Shown: positions 32,858 to 42,928 of the stretch, one piece after another
Layout of the letters: each line of letters starts with the position of its first letter
Numbering within the stretch: position 1 is the stretch's first letter
NCBI GenBank assembly: GCA_963691705.1
Contig: OY829546.1
Coordinates: 33,636,040-33,700,039 of the forward strand
Source of the DNA: Viola odorata
Lineage: Eukaryota > Streptophyta > Magnoliopsida > Malpighiales > Violaceae
Reading direction: 5' to 3'
Length of the DNA: 64,000 nucleotides
Program-made: the position numbers and the translations under genes
The notes under the pieces: generated by a model
The model's database searches: none
Told to the model about the DNA's origin: nothing
Seen by the model: the letters and a program-made list of their open reading frames with translations, nothing else

Positions 32858-33957
32858 CGCATCCTAACGCTTCACCGCCTCTTCCATAGCTATCGGGAAT
32901 TGCCAGGCTTTTCGTTTTTTGCCTCCACGGTGTTATTGTTTTGGCCTTAGAACTTGTGACCCCTCTAAGGCATTTTCATATGTTCAAACAGTTTATATCC
33001 TTATCGCTGTCTTTCTTTTCCTTTATTTTTCACCTTTTGAAACTCCCTTGGCGCCATTGTCGCCCTGGTAACATAATGTGTTTACTTTCTCGAGCAGGCT
33101 CCTAGCGTTTCATCAACAGAAATCGCTGAGGTCAGTATCGGGTTGGTTTTCCCGGCGAGCTTCATAATATCGCCACTTATGCGATCGTCAATCTTTCCGC
33201 TGCTCGAAAAGTATTCTGCACATTTCTAATTGTAAACCATTAGTAGCATAACGGGTTACAAGAGACAATAATTACTCGTAGGAGCCTTTCCGCAGCCGTC
33301 ATAGGGCGTTAGTACGGAAACCGCGTAAATCGCTTTTTCTATCAGCTCTGTACTTCGCTAGGGATTACGCATCTAGCTACTAGCTGGGATTTCGCGATTC
33401 TTTGCGTTTCCATCTTTCCACGATCGGCCTGGAAAGTGCCTCATCTTAGTGAGCCGTCAGATCAGGACAGGCAGTCACAAGGATAGGACTTTTCACTTTC
33501 AGGCATTGTCCTCGCGTCTAGAATCATGCCCTCACTTGATGAACCGACTACACTAGTCCAGTCACTAAGATAGGACTTTTCGTTTCTAGCACGGAGTTAC
33601 TATTTCCTTGGGGCGTGCCTTGTCTTGATGGGCCGTCTCCACAAGAACAGTCAGTATAAGAAAAGGACTTTTTACTCCCAAGGATTCCGGGTAGTGCCCT
33701 CACTTAGTGGGCCATCTGATCAGGACCGGTCATCACAAGGATAGACTTTTCACTCCCGGGGGCGCTAGGGATCTTTCAATCCCAATGCTAGTTCAAGGCA
33801 TGCTGGGTCGTGCCCTCACTTAGTGAGCCGTCTGATCAGGACCGGCCATCACAAGGATAGGACTTTTCACTCCCAGGATCCCCCTTTTTTATCTGCACAA
33901 AAGCAACCACAAACACCCAAGAAAGCAGATAAAATCAAGTCAAAGGTGCAGATAAAA
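32858..33957 (+). repeat. Element D 3' region with hairpin tandem array
   Basis: No gene. After the ag4 end there is sequence related to E 49480-49690, and then at about 33430-33880 five to six units with AAGGATAGGACTTTTCACT and GTGAGCCGTCTGATCAGGACCGG, the reverse of the C array. The integrase stop of D follows at 33958. Confidence 0.82.
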
Positions 33958-35280
33958 TCAAGTTCTAGGATAATATAATTTCAAACGAGCGATGTTCCAA
34001 GAGTTAGATAAGGGAGTACCATCGAGTGTCTCCAAGTGATAGGCTCCTTTTCTGATAACGCGGGTAACGCGATACGGCCCATCCCAGTTTGGGCTGAGCT
34101 TCCCCACATGTTGACCAGCCGCTCGCTTGTCTCTAAGCACCAGGTCGCCTGCCTTTAGCAACCGTTCTTTGACGCGCCTGTTATGATAACGGGTCATCTT
34201 TCGTTTGTAATGTTGCATTTTCAGGAGGGTTTCTTCTCGGACCTCCGGTAACGCGTCAAGGTTAGCTCGTAACCTTTCCTCATTCAGCTCCTCCCGAAAG
34301 TGAGCCACTCGCAGGCTCATGGTACCGATTTCTACCGACGTAACAGCCTCGGTCCCGAAGGCCAATGCGAAAAGTATTTCTCCAGTACTGGTTTTAACGG
34401 TCATGCGGTACGCCCACATCACGTATGGCAGCTCGTCAGCCCACTTCTTTTTAGACCCCTCCAGGTTTTTCTTAATGCCGCTGAGGATGCTCCGGTTGGT
34501 CACTTCCGCCTGTCCATTGGTTTGCGGGTGAGCGACGGAAGAGAATCGCTGTTCAATCCCGAATTCCGAGCACTAGTCTTTGAAGAATTGGCTGGTGAAC
34601 TGTGTTCCGTTATCGCTGACTAGGATACGGGGTACGCCAAACCTCATGATGACTTGGTGTTTGAAGAAACGCCAAGTTTTTTCCGCCGTGATGTTGGCGA
34701 CCGCTTCAGCTTCCGCCCACTTCGTAAAGTAGTCCACTGCCACTATTACAAATTTCAGTTGAGACCTTGCCTTTGGAAACGGGCCTAGGATATCGATCCC
34801 CCACTTAGCAAAAGGACAAAGAGCGATAATCTCAAATATTTCGGTGGCGGGACGTCGAGGAATTTTAGAGAACTCCTGACATTTCGGGCAAGTTTGCACA
34901 TAGTTGTGGCAATCTCTCCGGATGGTGGGCTAGTAGAATCCAGATCTGAAAACTTGTGCAGCCAGGGTGCCACCCGACACGTGCATACCGTACACCCCTT
35001 CGTGAATTTCGCGTAGGGTGTGAAGACCTTCTTGCTCCATTATACATTTGGCGGCTGGGTGAGAAAAACATCTCCGAACCAAGTCCCCGTCATAGTACGT
35101 ACAGCGCGCTGCCTCTTTCAGCACCCTTTTCTTTTCAGCAATATCCACAGGTAGTTCTTCGTATTTCAAGTATTTGATTACGGGAACCCGCCAGTCATTC
35201 TCGAGTTCTTCCACACACAGAGACGCTTGCTCTTCCATGAAAGAAGGTACAGATAACTCACGATAATACACCCCTTAGGG
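33958..35280 (-). pseudogene. Element D integrase
   Basis: HHCC region (HTLREIHEGVYGMH ... CPKCQEF), DDE core (WGIDILGPFPKA, VSDNGTQF, and the Glu in the TNRS block) and the C-terminal GDLVLRDKRAAGQ...GPYRVTR region. It ends LYYPRT, stop at 33958-33960. Breaks: TAG near 34573, other stops around 34505-34570, TAG near 34930 and TAA near 35275. The catalytic residues that can be seen are intact, unlike B. Confidence 0.88.
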
Positions 35281-35780
35281 TATGGACGCTTCCGGATTTG
35301 CTGCCAGCTTGGTGAGACTGTCAGCTTCAGCGTTGTCTTCTCGGGAAATGTGCTCAAAGCTGACTTGCATGCCTTCTTTCTTTATTTCCAATAGCTCTCG
35401 CATTACCTTGGTGAGGTACTGGACCATGATGGGCTCCCGAGCCTGAGAGCGCCCCAAGACCTGGTCGATTACTAGTTTGGAGTCACCACAAATTTTTAGA
35501 CGCATGTCTCCTGTTCTTCCGGTATCGTGCCTACCTTTGGTATCGTGCCTACCTTTGGAAGAAAGGCTTCTCCCTATCCTGAGTCCAGCTAGTACGCCTC
35601 GTATTCTGCCGCATTATTAGATAATGGCTGCAGGATTCGGATGGTGTATTGTATTCGCATATCGTGCGACCCATTTATGAAGATTCATGCTCCAGCCAAT
35701 TCTTGATTTTTAGCTCCATCTACATGAACGATCCAGAGGTCCGTATACGTTTCCGGAAATGGGAGATCCACGTCGCCCCA
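35281..35780 (-). pseudogene. Element D second RNase H
   Basis: aRNH domain from WIVHVDGAKNQELAGA near 35740, through a broken middle (a stop near 35685, and a CTTTGG-rich 17-bp repeat ATCGTGCCTACCTTTGG in tandem near 35524-35557), to RLKICGDSKLVIDQVLGRSQ and EDNAEADSLTKLAAN. The catalytic acidic positions at both ends are visible. Confidence 0.82.
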
Positions 35781-36727
35781 TTCCTCTTTGGGTACATCTG
35801 TTAACGGATCTTCTATAAAGGTGCATTCCGCTATAAAATCCGCTAGGATTTGAGCCTTCACAGATGGCCAAGACTGATACCTCAGCCCGTATTGCTTGAG
35901 TTCGAGGGCCCAGATTAACATTCTTCCTGAGGACTCAGGCTTTCGAAATATCCTCTTCAGAGGTTGGTCTGTGAGCACGATAACGGAGTAGGACTGGAAG
36001 TATCTGTCCATTTTTCGAGTGACTTGTATTAGTGCGAACGCTATTTTCTCAATTCGGGCGTATCGCAGCTCCGCATCTTTCAGAACGTGACTTACAAAAT
36101 ATACAGGGCGGTGCGCGTGGCTATCATCGCGAACGAGGACGGCACTAACCACTTCATCGGCAGCGCAAAGGTATAGATATAAATTATCACCCAGTTCCGG
36201 CCTGGTCAACAGTAGGTCAGACGATAGGTAATCTTTTAAGCTAATGATTGCCTCCTCACATTCCGGGGTCCACCCGAATGGTGCTTTCTTGCGAATGACT
36301 TTGAAGAAAGGGAGGCACTTCTCGCCCTGTTTGGAAATAAATCGCCCTAAGGCGATAACGCGCCCCGTCAGCCTTTGTACCTCCTTAACGATTCTTGGAG
36401 ATATCATGTCTTGTATGGCTTTAATCTTTGAGGGGTTAGGCTGGATTCCTTTTCGGCTGACTACGTAGCCCAGGAATTTCCCCGTCTGAAACGCAAACAT
36501 GCATTTTTGAGGGTTCAGTTCCATGCGGTGCCTTTTCATCACATCAAAGACTTCCTTTAGATCCTGCAAGTGATCCTGAAAGTTCACGCTCTTTACCAAT
36601 ATATCATCAACGTATGCTTCCACATTCTTTCCTATCTGCTCTTCGAATATTCTGTTTGCCATACGTTGGAACGTTGCCCCTGCGTTCATCAGCCCGAACG
36701 GCATCGCCGTATAACAGTAAGTGGCCT
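35781..36727 (-). pseudogene. Element D partial RT plus gypsy RNase H
   Basis: The open frame 36737-35685 starts in the middle of RT: ATYCYTAMPFGLMNAGATFQRM and the catalytic AYVDDILVKS (YVDD at 36603-36614), the thumb, then RNase H (WTPECEEAIISLKDYL, YLCAADEVVSAVL, VLTDQPLKRIFRK). The first half of RT with LDA...SGYHQI is absent. Upstream the frame runs directly into Gag, so the present ORF is a Gag-RT fusion produced by deletion. Confidence 0.9.
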
Positions 36728-37742
36728 TGGATTCCAATTGTGCGAAATTGCTAATAGATCCACCCGGAAGGCCCTCGAACTAGAGACACACAACTCCTGA
36801 TAATGTCATAACAAATATTTGGCACAACGCCACATCACTATGAGTCTGAAATTGAATGAAATCCTTCACCTTATTGATGTGGGAAATGGGATCTCTAGTG
36901 CCATTATAAGTCTCAGTGGGAAGCTTCACATGTCGACTGACCTTATGGCGTCTTATACGACGGCTAAATGGATGACCCGATGTGTCATCAAGGATTTCAC
37001 ATGCATGGCGCGGGGGAGATATTTCCACGTGATGCCGCTAGTTTCGCGGTTCGGGCGTAAGATGTCGCCTATGAGACCGGTTGCGGCTCCTGGGCGAACG
37101 AGTTCTACGTCTTCTGCTACTGGATCTCTCACTGTACTCAGGAGATAAATCTCTATTCGCTTCTTCTCTTCGACCGTCCCAACGGTTTCTGACCCCCTCG
37201 AGGTGCCGATCCTCCTAAGGGATGGGACCTTGCGGTACCTACGGCACATAAGGTTCTACTCGTCCTTGAGTGAGCTGCACAAAATTGATCGGGGGATCTG
37301 TTGTAGGTAAAGTTAACTGGAGGTTTCCCTGTAACAACGGTGACAAGGGCCGCTCGGTGACAATAGATGGCGTGAACATGACACGGGGAGGTACACTCGA
37401 TCCAGAAATCTCAGGTGTGATTCTGGCAGCCATTTCAGTCAAATAGTCCAATCGAGAACGAAGGGCCGCTATTTCACTCACAAAAGGGTGTTCTGTACTA
37501 TTTAACACAAATCCCCTCGGAGGAGGAGTAGAAAAGCTAGATCCCGCCATCTGGGATAACGAAATGGTCATCTGCGAGGAGAGGGCTTCCCCTGCCGACT
37601 TGGTCGACAGATCCGGAGATTCTGAACTGATTTGTTGCGCTGTCACAGAAAGATCAGCAGTAGCAAAAGGGAATAATTGTCTACGAATCGAAAAAGAGAG
37701 ACTAGAGGATGAGGGTCGCGTCGGCTCCGATTCAGAAGTCAT
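36728..37742 (-). pseudogene. gag: Element D Gag, N-terminal part
   Basis: Starts MTSESEPTRPSSSSLSFS at 37742 and ends the first open piece at 37239. A second piece at 37028-36780 has the Gag core RHVKLPTETYNGTRDPISHINKVKDFIQF ... MTLSGVVCL. After a stop the core continues to QLESK, where the frame joins RT (36726-36730). The Gag C-terminal half with the CxxH...GHxxxxC block and all of protease are missing. Confidence 0.87.
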
Positions 37743-37806
37743 GATCGTTCCGATCTCTGGGTAAAACAAAGCTTGGCTATTAAGGATGCTCACTTAATGT
37801 ACCAAG

Positions 37807-37825
37807 GCTCTCAATGAAAGCACCA
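37807..37825 (-). other. Primer binding site, element D
   Basis: The same 19-mer as in B and E (TGGTGCTTTCATTGAGAGC on the minus strand), three bases after the LTR end TTATCA. Confidence 0.85.
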
Positions 37826-37828
37826 ATT

Positions 37829-38424
37829 TGATAAGATTCGATCTTCGAGACGATCGGGACGATGTCTACTGTTGGTCGGAGTTGCTGTAGATGACGTCGG
37901 ATGCACCTGCAAAGCGCCGGAGGGGGGCTCCGACGTAGACACTCCGATGCTTAAGTCAGTAAATGGTTCAAAAATAGCAGAGGTTCTAGTAGGTAATTTT
38001 TGGCTTACTTGATGTTTTAAAATGAGAGAGTATTTATAGGCCGCTGGGGGCGATATCTGGGCGAAAAGGCGATATCCAGGTGAGATAACGCTCTTGATGA
38101 CGTTACGGGCGATATCTAGCCATGACGTCATGAGCGATACCTGAGGTGACGTCATGGGCGATGCCTCTGAGGAGGGTGCCGGGGGCGATACCTATGATGA
38201 TGTCGGGGGCGATAACTTCATGGGTCCCCTGGGATGGGATGATGCCGTGCGTCCAGAGACGCATGAGACCTCCCCCTCCCCCCCCCCGGTGATGTCGACC
38301 ATCCCAGAAAACACCTCATGACCTAGTAGCGATAGCTTAGATGTCCGATAAGGCTTATAGGATTCCGCCCTTGACAGGAATCATAATTACAGCAATGCCC
38401 TTAGGATTGTCTTAATTGTTATCA
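37829..38424 (-). repeat. Element D 5' LTR
   Basis: 596 bp, TGATAAGATTCG to TTGTTATCA. On the minus strand the TATA box CTATAAATAC is near 38040. It has TGACGTCA at 38123-38130 and 38147-38154, the 9-bp inverted repeat CTGGGATGG/CCATCCCAG (38229-38237 and 38299-38307) around a C tract, and the conserved block at 37908-37960. Confidence 0.93.
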
Positions 38425-38519
38425 AAACCCTCAGGGAGGGTAGCCCCATAATCAGACAGATGTTTATCAAGAATGGCAGAAGAAGTAGACCCAGAAGCAT
38501 GAGTTTTTCTTTTTGTCAT
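38425..38519 (-). pseudogene. Antisense gene ag4 of element C, first codons
   Basis: Start codon at 38519-38517, MTKRKTHASGSTSSAILDKHLSDYGATLPEGF, homologous to the E ag4 start (MAKRKTRASGSK...). The exon is cut by element D and resumes at 25241. The AAACC at 38425-38429 is the duplicated target. Confidence 0.85.
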
Positions 38520-38954
38520 GGTCGGAAAAGAAAACAAAGAAATGAAGAAGATGGTAAAGGGAAATAAGAAGTACCTTTTAGGAAGAAAATCAAAGTACCC
38601 AGGGAATGAATGCCAGAAACGCAAAACGATTCAAGAAGATGTAGAGAAACAGATTATAGAAAGTTGAAAAAAGAGATAGAGTGATGGGTTTTATAACCCT
38701 AAGAGGCTAAAGGCATGACTGCTGGAACAGTCGCTACGCGCGTGACAGACATGAGTAGCCCTAGCGTCCTGATGAGCAGACACGTGTCTTCGAATCATCA
38801 TGATCCTTCAATCACATTAATAAGGGGATTCTAAGCATTAAATGCTCCAAAAAAGCAAAATTGCTTTATCAGAAGAGATCAAGCACGATGGCGTAATCAA
38901 CAAGATAACACCATGAAGCAAAATTAACCGTTATCCAGAGCAGAGCGGCAGTTA
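38520..38954 (-). promoter_or_regulatory. Element C ag4 promoter and ag3-ag4 spacer
   Basis: Noncoding. On the minus strand TATAAAA lies at 38695-38689 in GGGTTATAAAACCC, about 176 bp before the ag4 ATG, as in E and D. The rest matches the E spacer 46091-46663 (CACGTGTC near 38770, CATTAATAAGGGGAT near 38815). Confidence 0.7.
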
Positions 38955-39756
38955 TCAATTATTACAAGCCAGATAAAAGTAATGCGGAAGAGAAAATAAA
39001 ACACTCTCAAATACCCCCTTGACGCCCCCGACATCTACATCCTTTAACCTCTCAAAGGCATAGTCAGCTATCTTGGCAGGATCGAAAGCCCCGCTGCGAT
39101 AATAATCTGGGAATCTGGTGGCAAAAGCTTGTATCGCCTTATCCTTCCATCGCGACATCTTATGGGACATCTTCGCCAACCTTGCATCGCGGGCCATTAT
39201 CTCTTCACGAAGGAGAATGTTCTTTTTGTCAGTCGTCATCAGTTCTGCCTCCAGAAGTTCTATCTTTGCTTTCCCTATTGACTTTTCTCTGGCCAACTTA
39301 GCACGACAGTCATTAAGCTCAGCTTGGGTATCGCTTTGGAGTCGCGTTAGCTCCGCCACCTTAGAAGGGGAGCCCTGAGCCTTGTTACCCTGAATATCGA
39401 GGAAGTAATTTAGCATGCGAAAGCTGGCCAGCACTTCATTCAAAGCGCGTTCGCGATGAACCTCCAGAGGAAGCTCTGACATCTCCTCCCTATCTTTAGG
39501 AGAGCTACAGATCGCACCTACCGCGGAACCCACCGGCTCATTTCGCGATAGCGGATCTGATATCCCTAGTGCACGAAGTCCACTGGTGCCAAAAGTAGAC
39601 AGATCCAAGCGATAGGAAGTGGCTCCTTGAAGACCTTGAGAAGATAGATTGGCGGTAAAGGGAGGAGAGAGGCTTTCAGCGGAACCCCCAGCCCCTGAGA
39701 TAGAAGTACAAAATAATGGCGGAAGGCCATTAAGCAAGATTTGGTACTTCATTTTC
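38955..39756 (-). pseudogene. Antisense gene ag3 of element C, C-terminal half
   Basis: Open from the junction with F to the stop at 38955. It has LLNGLPPLFCTSISGAGGSAESLSPPF, YRLDLSTFGTSGLRALGISDP and a long coiled coil (TQAELNDCRAKLAREKS, KIELLEAELMTTDKK), then AIQAFATRFPDYYRSGAFDPAKIADYAFERL. It is the same protein as in E 45220-46090. The N-terminal half and the rest of the C cassette are displaced by F. Confidence 0.82.
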
Positions 39757-41246
39757 TCTCTGTGGATTGACCCTATTACCGTTGTATACTAAGGTCGCTG
39801 CTGAGTCATGGTGCAGCAGAGTCGTGATGCTCAGCGTCGGTGTCAGGAATTGGGGCAGTGACTTTAGGGGGGCTAGCAGCGGCGAGGTCTGGGAACTGGA
39901 ATTTGCCACCAATTTTATTGTCGAAGATCCTATCCTTAGGCTACGTACATCCTACGCTGAAATGCAAAATACCATCGACCAATTGAAAGTACCCCATACC
40001 ATCAAGGGTACGAAAATCAAGCCATTTAAAAGAAACATGTGAGAATAAATCACATCCAGCAGGCACAAAGGACCGACTCTTAATAGAAAGCATAGTGACC
40101 AAGGAACCAAGCACAGGATTTCTATTATTGGCAAGTATAGTGTGCCACTCAGCTGCCACCCAGTATCCAAGGTTGACCCTATGACCATGATGCATACACC
40201 ACAAAAAGAAGAGTTCCTCCACCGAGAGCTGGCCGGAAGAATTAAGTTTACCTACAAAGATAATGGCCATGTAACGATGCAAGATACGCAAAGAGAGGTT
40301 AGTCAACTCCCAGAAGGCAGCATCGACGTCAAACATCGTGCGGTAGGCAACATAGGCGCTAAGGTACCAAGATGCACCCAGGTCAGCCTCAGTCACAAAA
40401 CCAATCATGCAATTAAATTGATCCAATGAGAGGTGGGACCACTCATTGACCAGCCTGAAGTTCACAACATGCGCAGTACCCAGATGCAAGCTACCCTTTC
40501 CCTTGAGCTTTAACCGATCACTATCAAACCAGAATGGGGTTACCTGAGACAAAGGCGTGGGGGTGCCTATTTTGGCGCGTATAGAGCGGGGTGCATGGGT
40601 AGCAACGGGCGTCGTGCCCTTGCTGCTGGCAGCATCGGTGGTGACCCTCTAAGCTTTTCACGGAGGTGGTGAGTTTAGTGGCTTGGTGGGGGCCTTCCTC
40701 TTCCGCTTAACTAGAGAGGTCTCCTCGTCCTCAATCTCCTCGTCCTCAACCTCCTCCTCAGGTATTTCTACCCCGATGGTGTTCCTCTTCTTCGTGGTCT
40801 CAGCGTAAGAACAAGGCTTCACCATGCGTCCGAGTTTGGTCATATTGTGGCTCATTGGTACACCTGACGGGGTGGGGACAGAACCAATGACCTCCACAGA
40901 GTCATCCGACTCCTCTTTCTCTCTAAAGGTCTTGACAAGAATCATCCCCATCCCCATCCCCTTCCTCTTCATCTCCCTCGTCGGCCTAGTCACCCTCGTC
41001 GTCATCATCACCGTCAACTTCCATGGCATCATCGGCCCCCACGCTAGAGGCGTCCAGTGGTCCATGTGTAGAGACAGCCATGACGGTGGCCTTCTTAGTG
41101 TCCACACCCTGCTCATCTCCTGATTCCTCCCCTATATCAGTCTCCCACTCGTAGGAGGAGGATTCGGCGACGGTAGGTTCAGCAACGATGGTAGCTAGAG
41201 GTGCGTTAGTAGGTTCTTTGCCGAAACCCTCAGTAGAGACTGTTTT
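39757..41246 (-). pseudogene. Element F: Athila post-pol ORF, C-terminal part
   Basis: Homologue of the A post-pol ORF. It has an acidic part (YEWETDIGEESGDEQ), a basic part (KRKRKAPTK), then HLGTAHVVNFRLVNEWSHLSLDQFNCMIGFV and QLSVEELFFLWCMHHGHRVNLGYWVAAEW. Several stops and a frameshift near 39940 break it. The N-terminal part is at 57495-57955, across element E. The lowest 40 bases (about 39757-39796) read on the plus strand like the U5 end of an Athila LTR (TCTCTGTGGATTGACCC), so the edge with C is scrambled. Confidence 0.85.
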
Positions 41247-41769
41247 TTATAAGATTTGATCTACTGCGGGAGCGGAGTAGAGATTACGGTTATCTGGGAT
41301 CACTGTTGCAGCAGTCCGTCGTACCTGCAAATCGCCGGAGGGGGGGCTCCGGCATAGACACTCCGATGCTTAAGTTAGTATGGTTGTGCAATTTGGCAGA
41401 GATTTTGGTAGAGAATTTGATCGTACCTTTGATCTAGAAATGAGTGGTATTTATAGCCAAGGAAGGTCGTTACCCCCAGGGGTGGGCGTTATCGCGGGGA
41501 GATAACGCCCGGGATGACGTCAGCACGCGTCAGCATGATAGGGTATCGCTGGTGAGATATCGCCTGTTAGAGGTTGTCGGGGCGGCCTGGGAAAGGATAA
41601 TGCCATGTGGGTCCCCCCCCCCCCCCCGCTGATGTCGACCATCCCAGGATTCCTTGGCCTAACGTGGGTGGCAGCCGGGGCATTGACGCCAGTCAAGGTC
41701 TACGGGGACCTGGCTTGGACTTGGGGTGAGAAGACAGATATACCCTTGGTGTTTCATCAATTGTTATCA
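41247..41769 (-). repeat. Element E 3' LTR
   Basis: 523 bp, homologous to 56981-57494, with a longer C tract (about 15 C near 41613-41627). TGACGTCA is at 41515-41522 and GATGTCGACCATCCCAG at 41631-41647. The minus-strand TATA box CTATAAATACC is near 41450. The word AGCCCAACTGAAAACGAG starts at 41772, just inside the element. Confidence 0.92.
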
Positions 41770-42614
41770 TAAGCCCAACTGAAAACGAGCCCGAGTGTTC
41801 ACCAAGGGCTTCCTTCCCTGGCATCTGGAAGAACGTTACTCCTCTTGCGTCGCATTAGATTCGTGAGAATCTCTGAGTTTTTCTGATTCCTTCGTCAGTT
41901 CCTTTGCGCTGGATATGCGATAGCGAAGCGGATAACGGGAACCGATCTTCGGCGGTAACGATCGGTCATAGAGAGGGCGCTCATATGATTAACATCGTCA
42001 TGGTGGAGCCTTCCAGCGTTATCCCTTCAGAGCTTCGAATATCATTCTAAAAGCGATACTGTCTTGTTTTTCCTGCACATTCTCAAATGTGGTTTTGTTA
42101 GTGAAAATATCATGCAACGATAGACGTAAGTTACCCTTACTCCCTCAGAGACATTCACTCACCAATATCGGGGGGTCGTTACTGTCGCCTTTTCCATCCA
42201 AGCTCGTTGGATCCGGCCTGGTGGTATGCCGCCTGTAACTCCGACACGGTTTTTCGCCATAACAGCCTACAATTTGCGTGGTTTTATGCCGCTCGGAGCT
42301 ACCTGCAATATTGACGCGGTTTTACGCTGCTCTGAGCTACCTACAATATTGACGCGGTTTTACGCTGTAGGCCACCTACAAATTGTGAGGTCTTACGTTC
42401 TTTTGAGTTTCAATTGGTACTCCACTTGAGTATCGCGAGCGTTTATAAGGAGTTCCCCGTTAATCCTTCCCCCTAGCGGCTCCGGGATAATGGGACGGCT
42501 CAATTTTTTAAGCGCGCACCTTTGTGAGCAGCTATTACTTTGGATCTATAAATGCGATCCTCTTTTCGGTGCAGATTCTTCACACCTCCTCTACTTCTCA
42601 TCTACTATTTCCTC
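41770..42614 (+). promoter_or_regulatory. Region upstream of E ag1, with minisatellite and TATA box
   Basis: No gene. At about 42225-42410 there are tandem units such as GCTACCTACAATATTGACG followed by CGGTTTTACGCTG, of about 45 to 50 bp. Two adjacent copies are nearly identical. TATAAAT at 42547-42553 lies 68 bp before the ag1 ATG. Confidence 0.72.
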
Positions 42615-42928
42615 ATGGATGATCTCACTAGAAAGTTTCTGATTTTCAAAGCCTTAACCCTCAAGAATCTCACTGAGGGTGACGTCAACTTCCTGGAGAA
42701 CATGCTGACAAGGACTTCAATCCTATCAGGAATGTCTCCAAGTTGGCTTTTGCCGCCTATCGCATCGAGGTAGCCATTGCCATGCTGCAGCAGAGGAAGG
42801 ATCTTTTGAACTGCTGCTTAAAGAGCATGAGAAGCACCTCTTCGGAGCTGACTTCTGTGGTGGACGCCTTGAGGGACATCCCTACTCTGCTAGTGGATGA
42901 CGACAACGACGCCGGGTCTTGGGCTTGA
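42615..42928 (+). pseudogene. Antisense gene ag1 of element E, internal deletion
   Basis: Same protein as D ag1 at both ends: MDDLTRKFLIFKALTLKNLTEGDVNFLENML and IEVAIAMLQQRKDLLNCCLKSM ... DDDNDAGSWA. About 85 bp of the middle are missing between short AGGACT repeats that still exist in D, and the frame shifts from 1 to another at about 42715. Confidence 0.75.

Larger units (their letters stand above)
25242..38424 (-). mobile_element. Element D: Tat-like retrotransposon with antisense gene cassette
   Basis: 13.2 kb, both ends TGATAA/TTATCA, flanked by the exact 5-bp duplication AAACC (25237-25241 and 38425-38429). Gag-pol is on the minus strand (37742 to 33958). Between integrase and 3' LTR are 8.1 kb with four genes on the plus strand (ag1 to ag4). 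About 2 kb from the middle of gag to the middle of RT are deleted in frame. The LTRs are about 3% different plus indels by eye. It is inserted in exon 1 of the ag4 gene of element C, so one cassette has jumped into another. Confidence 0.93.
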
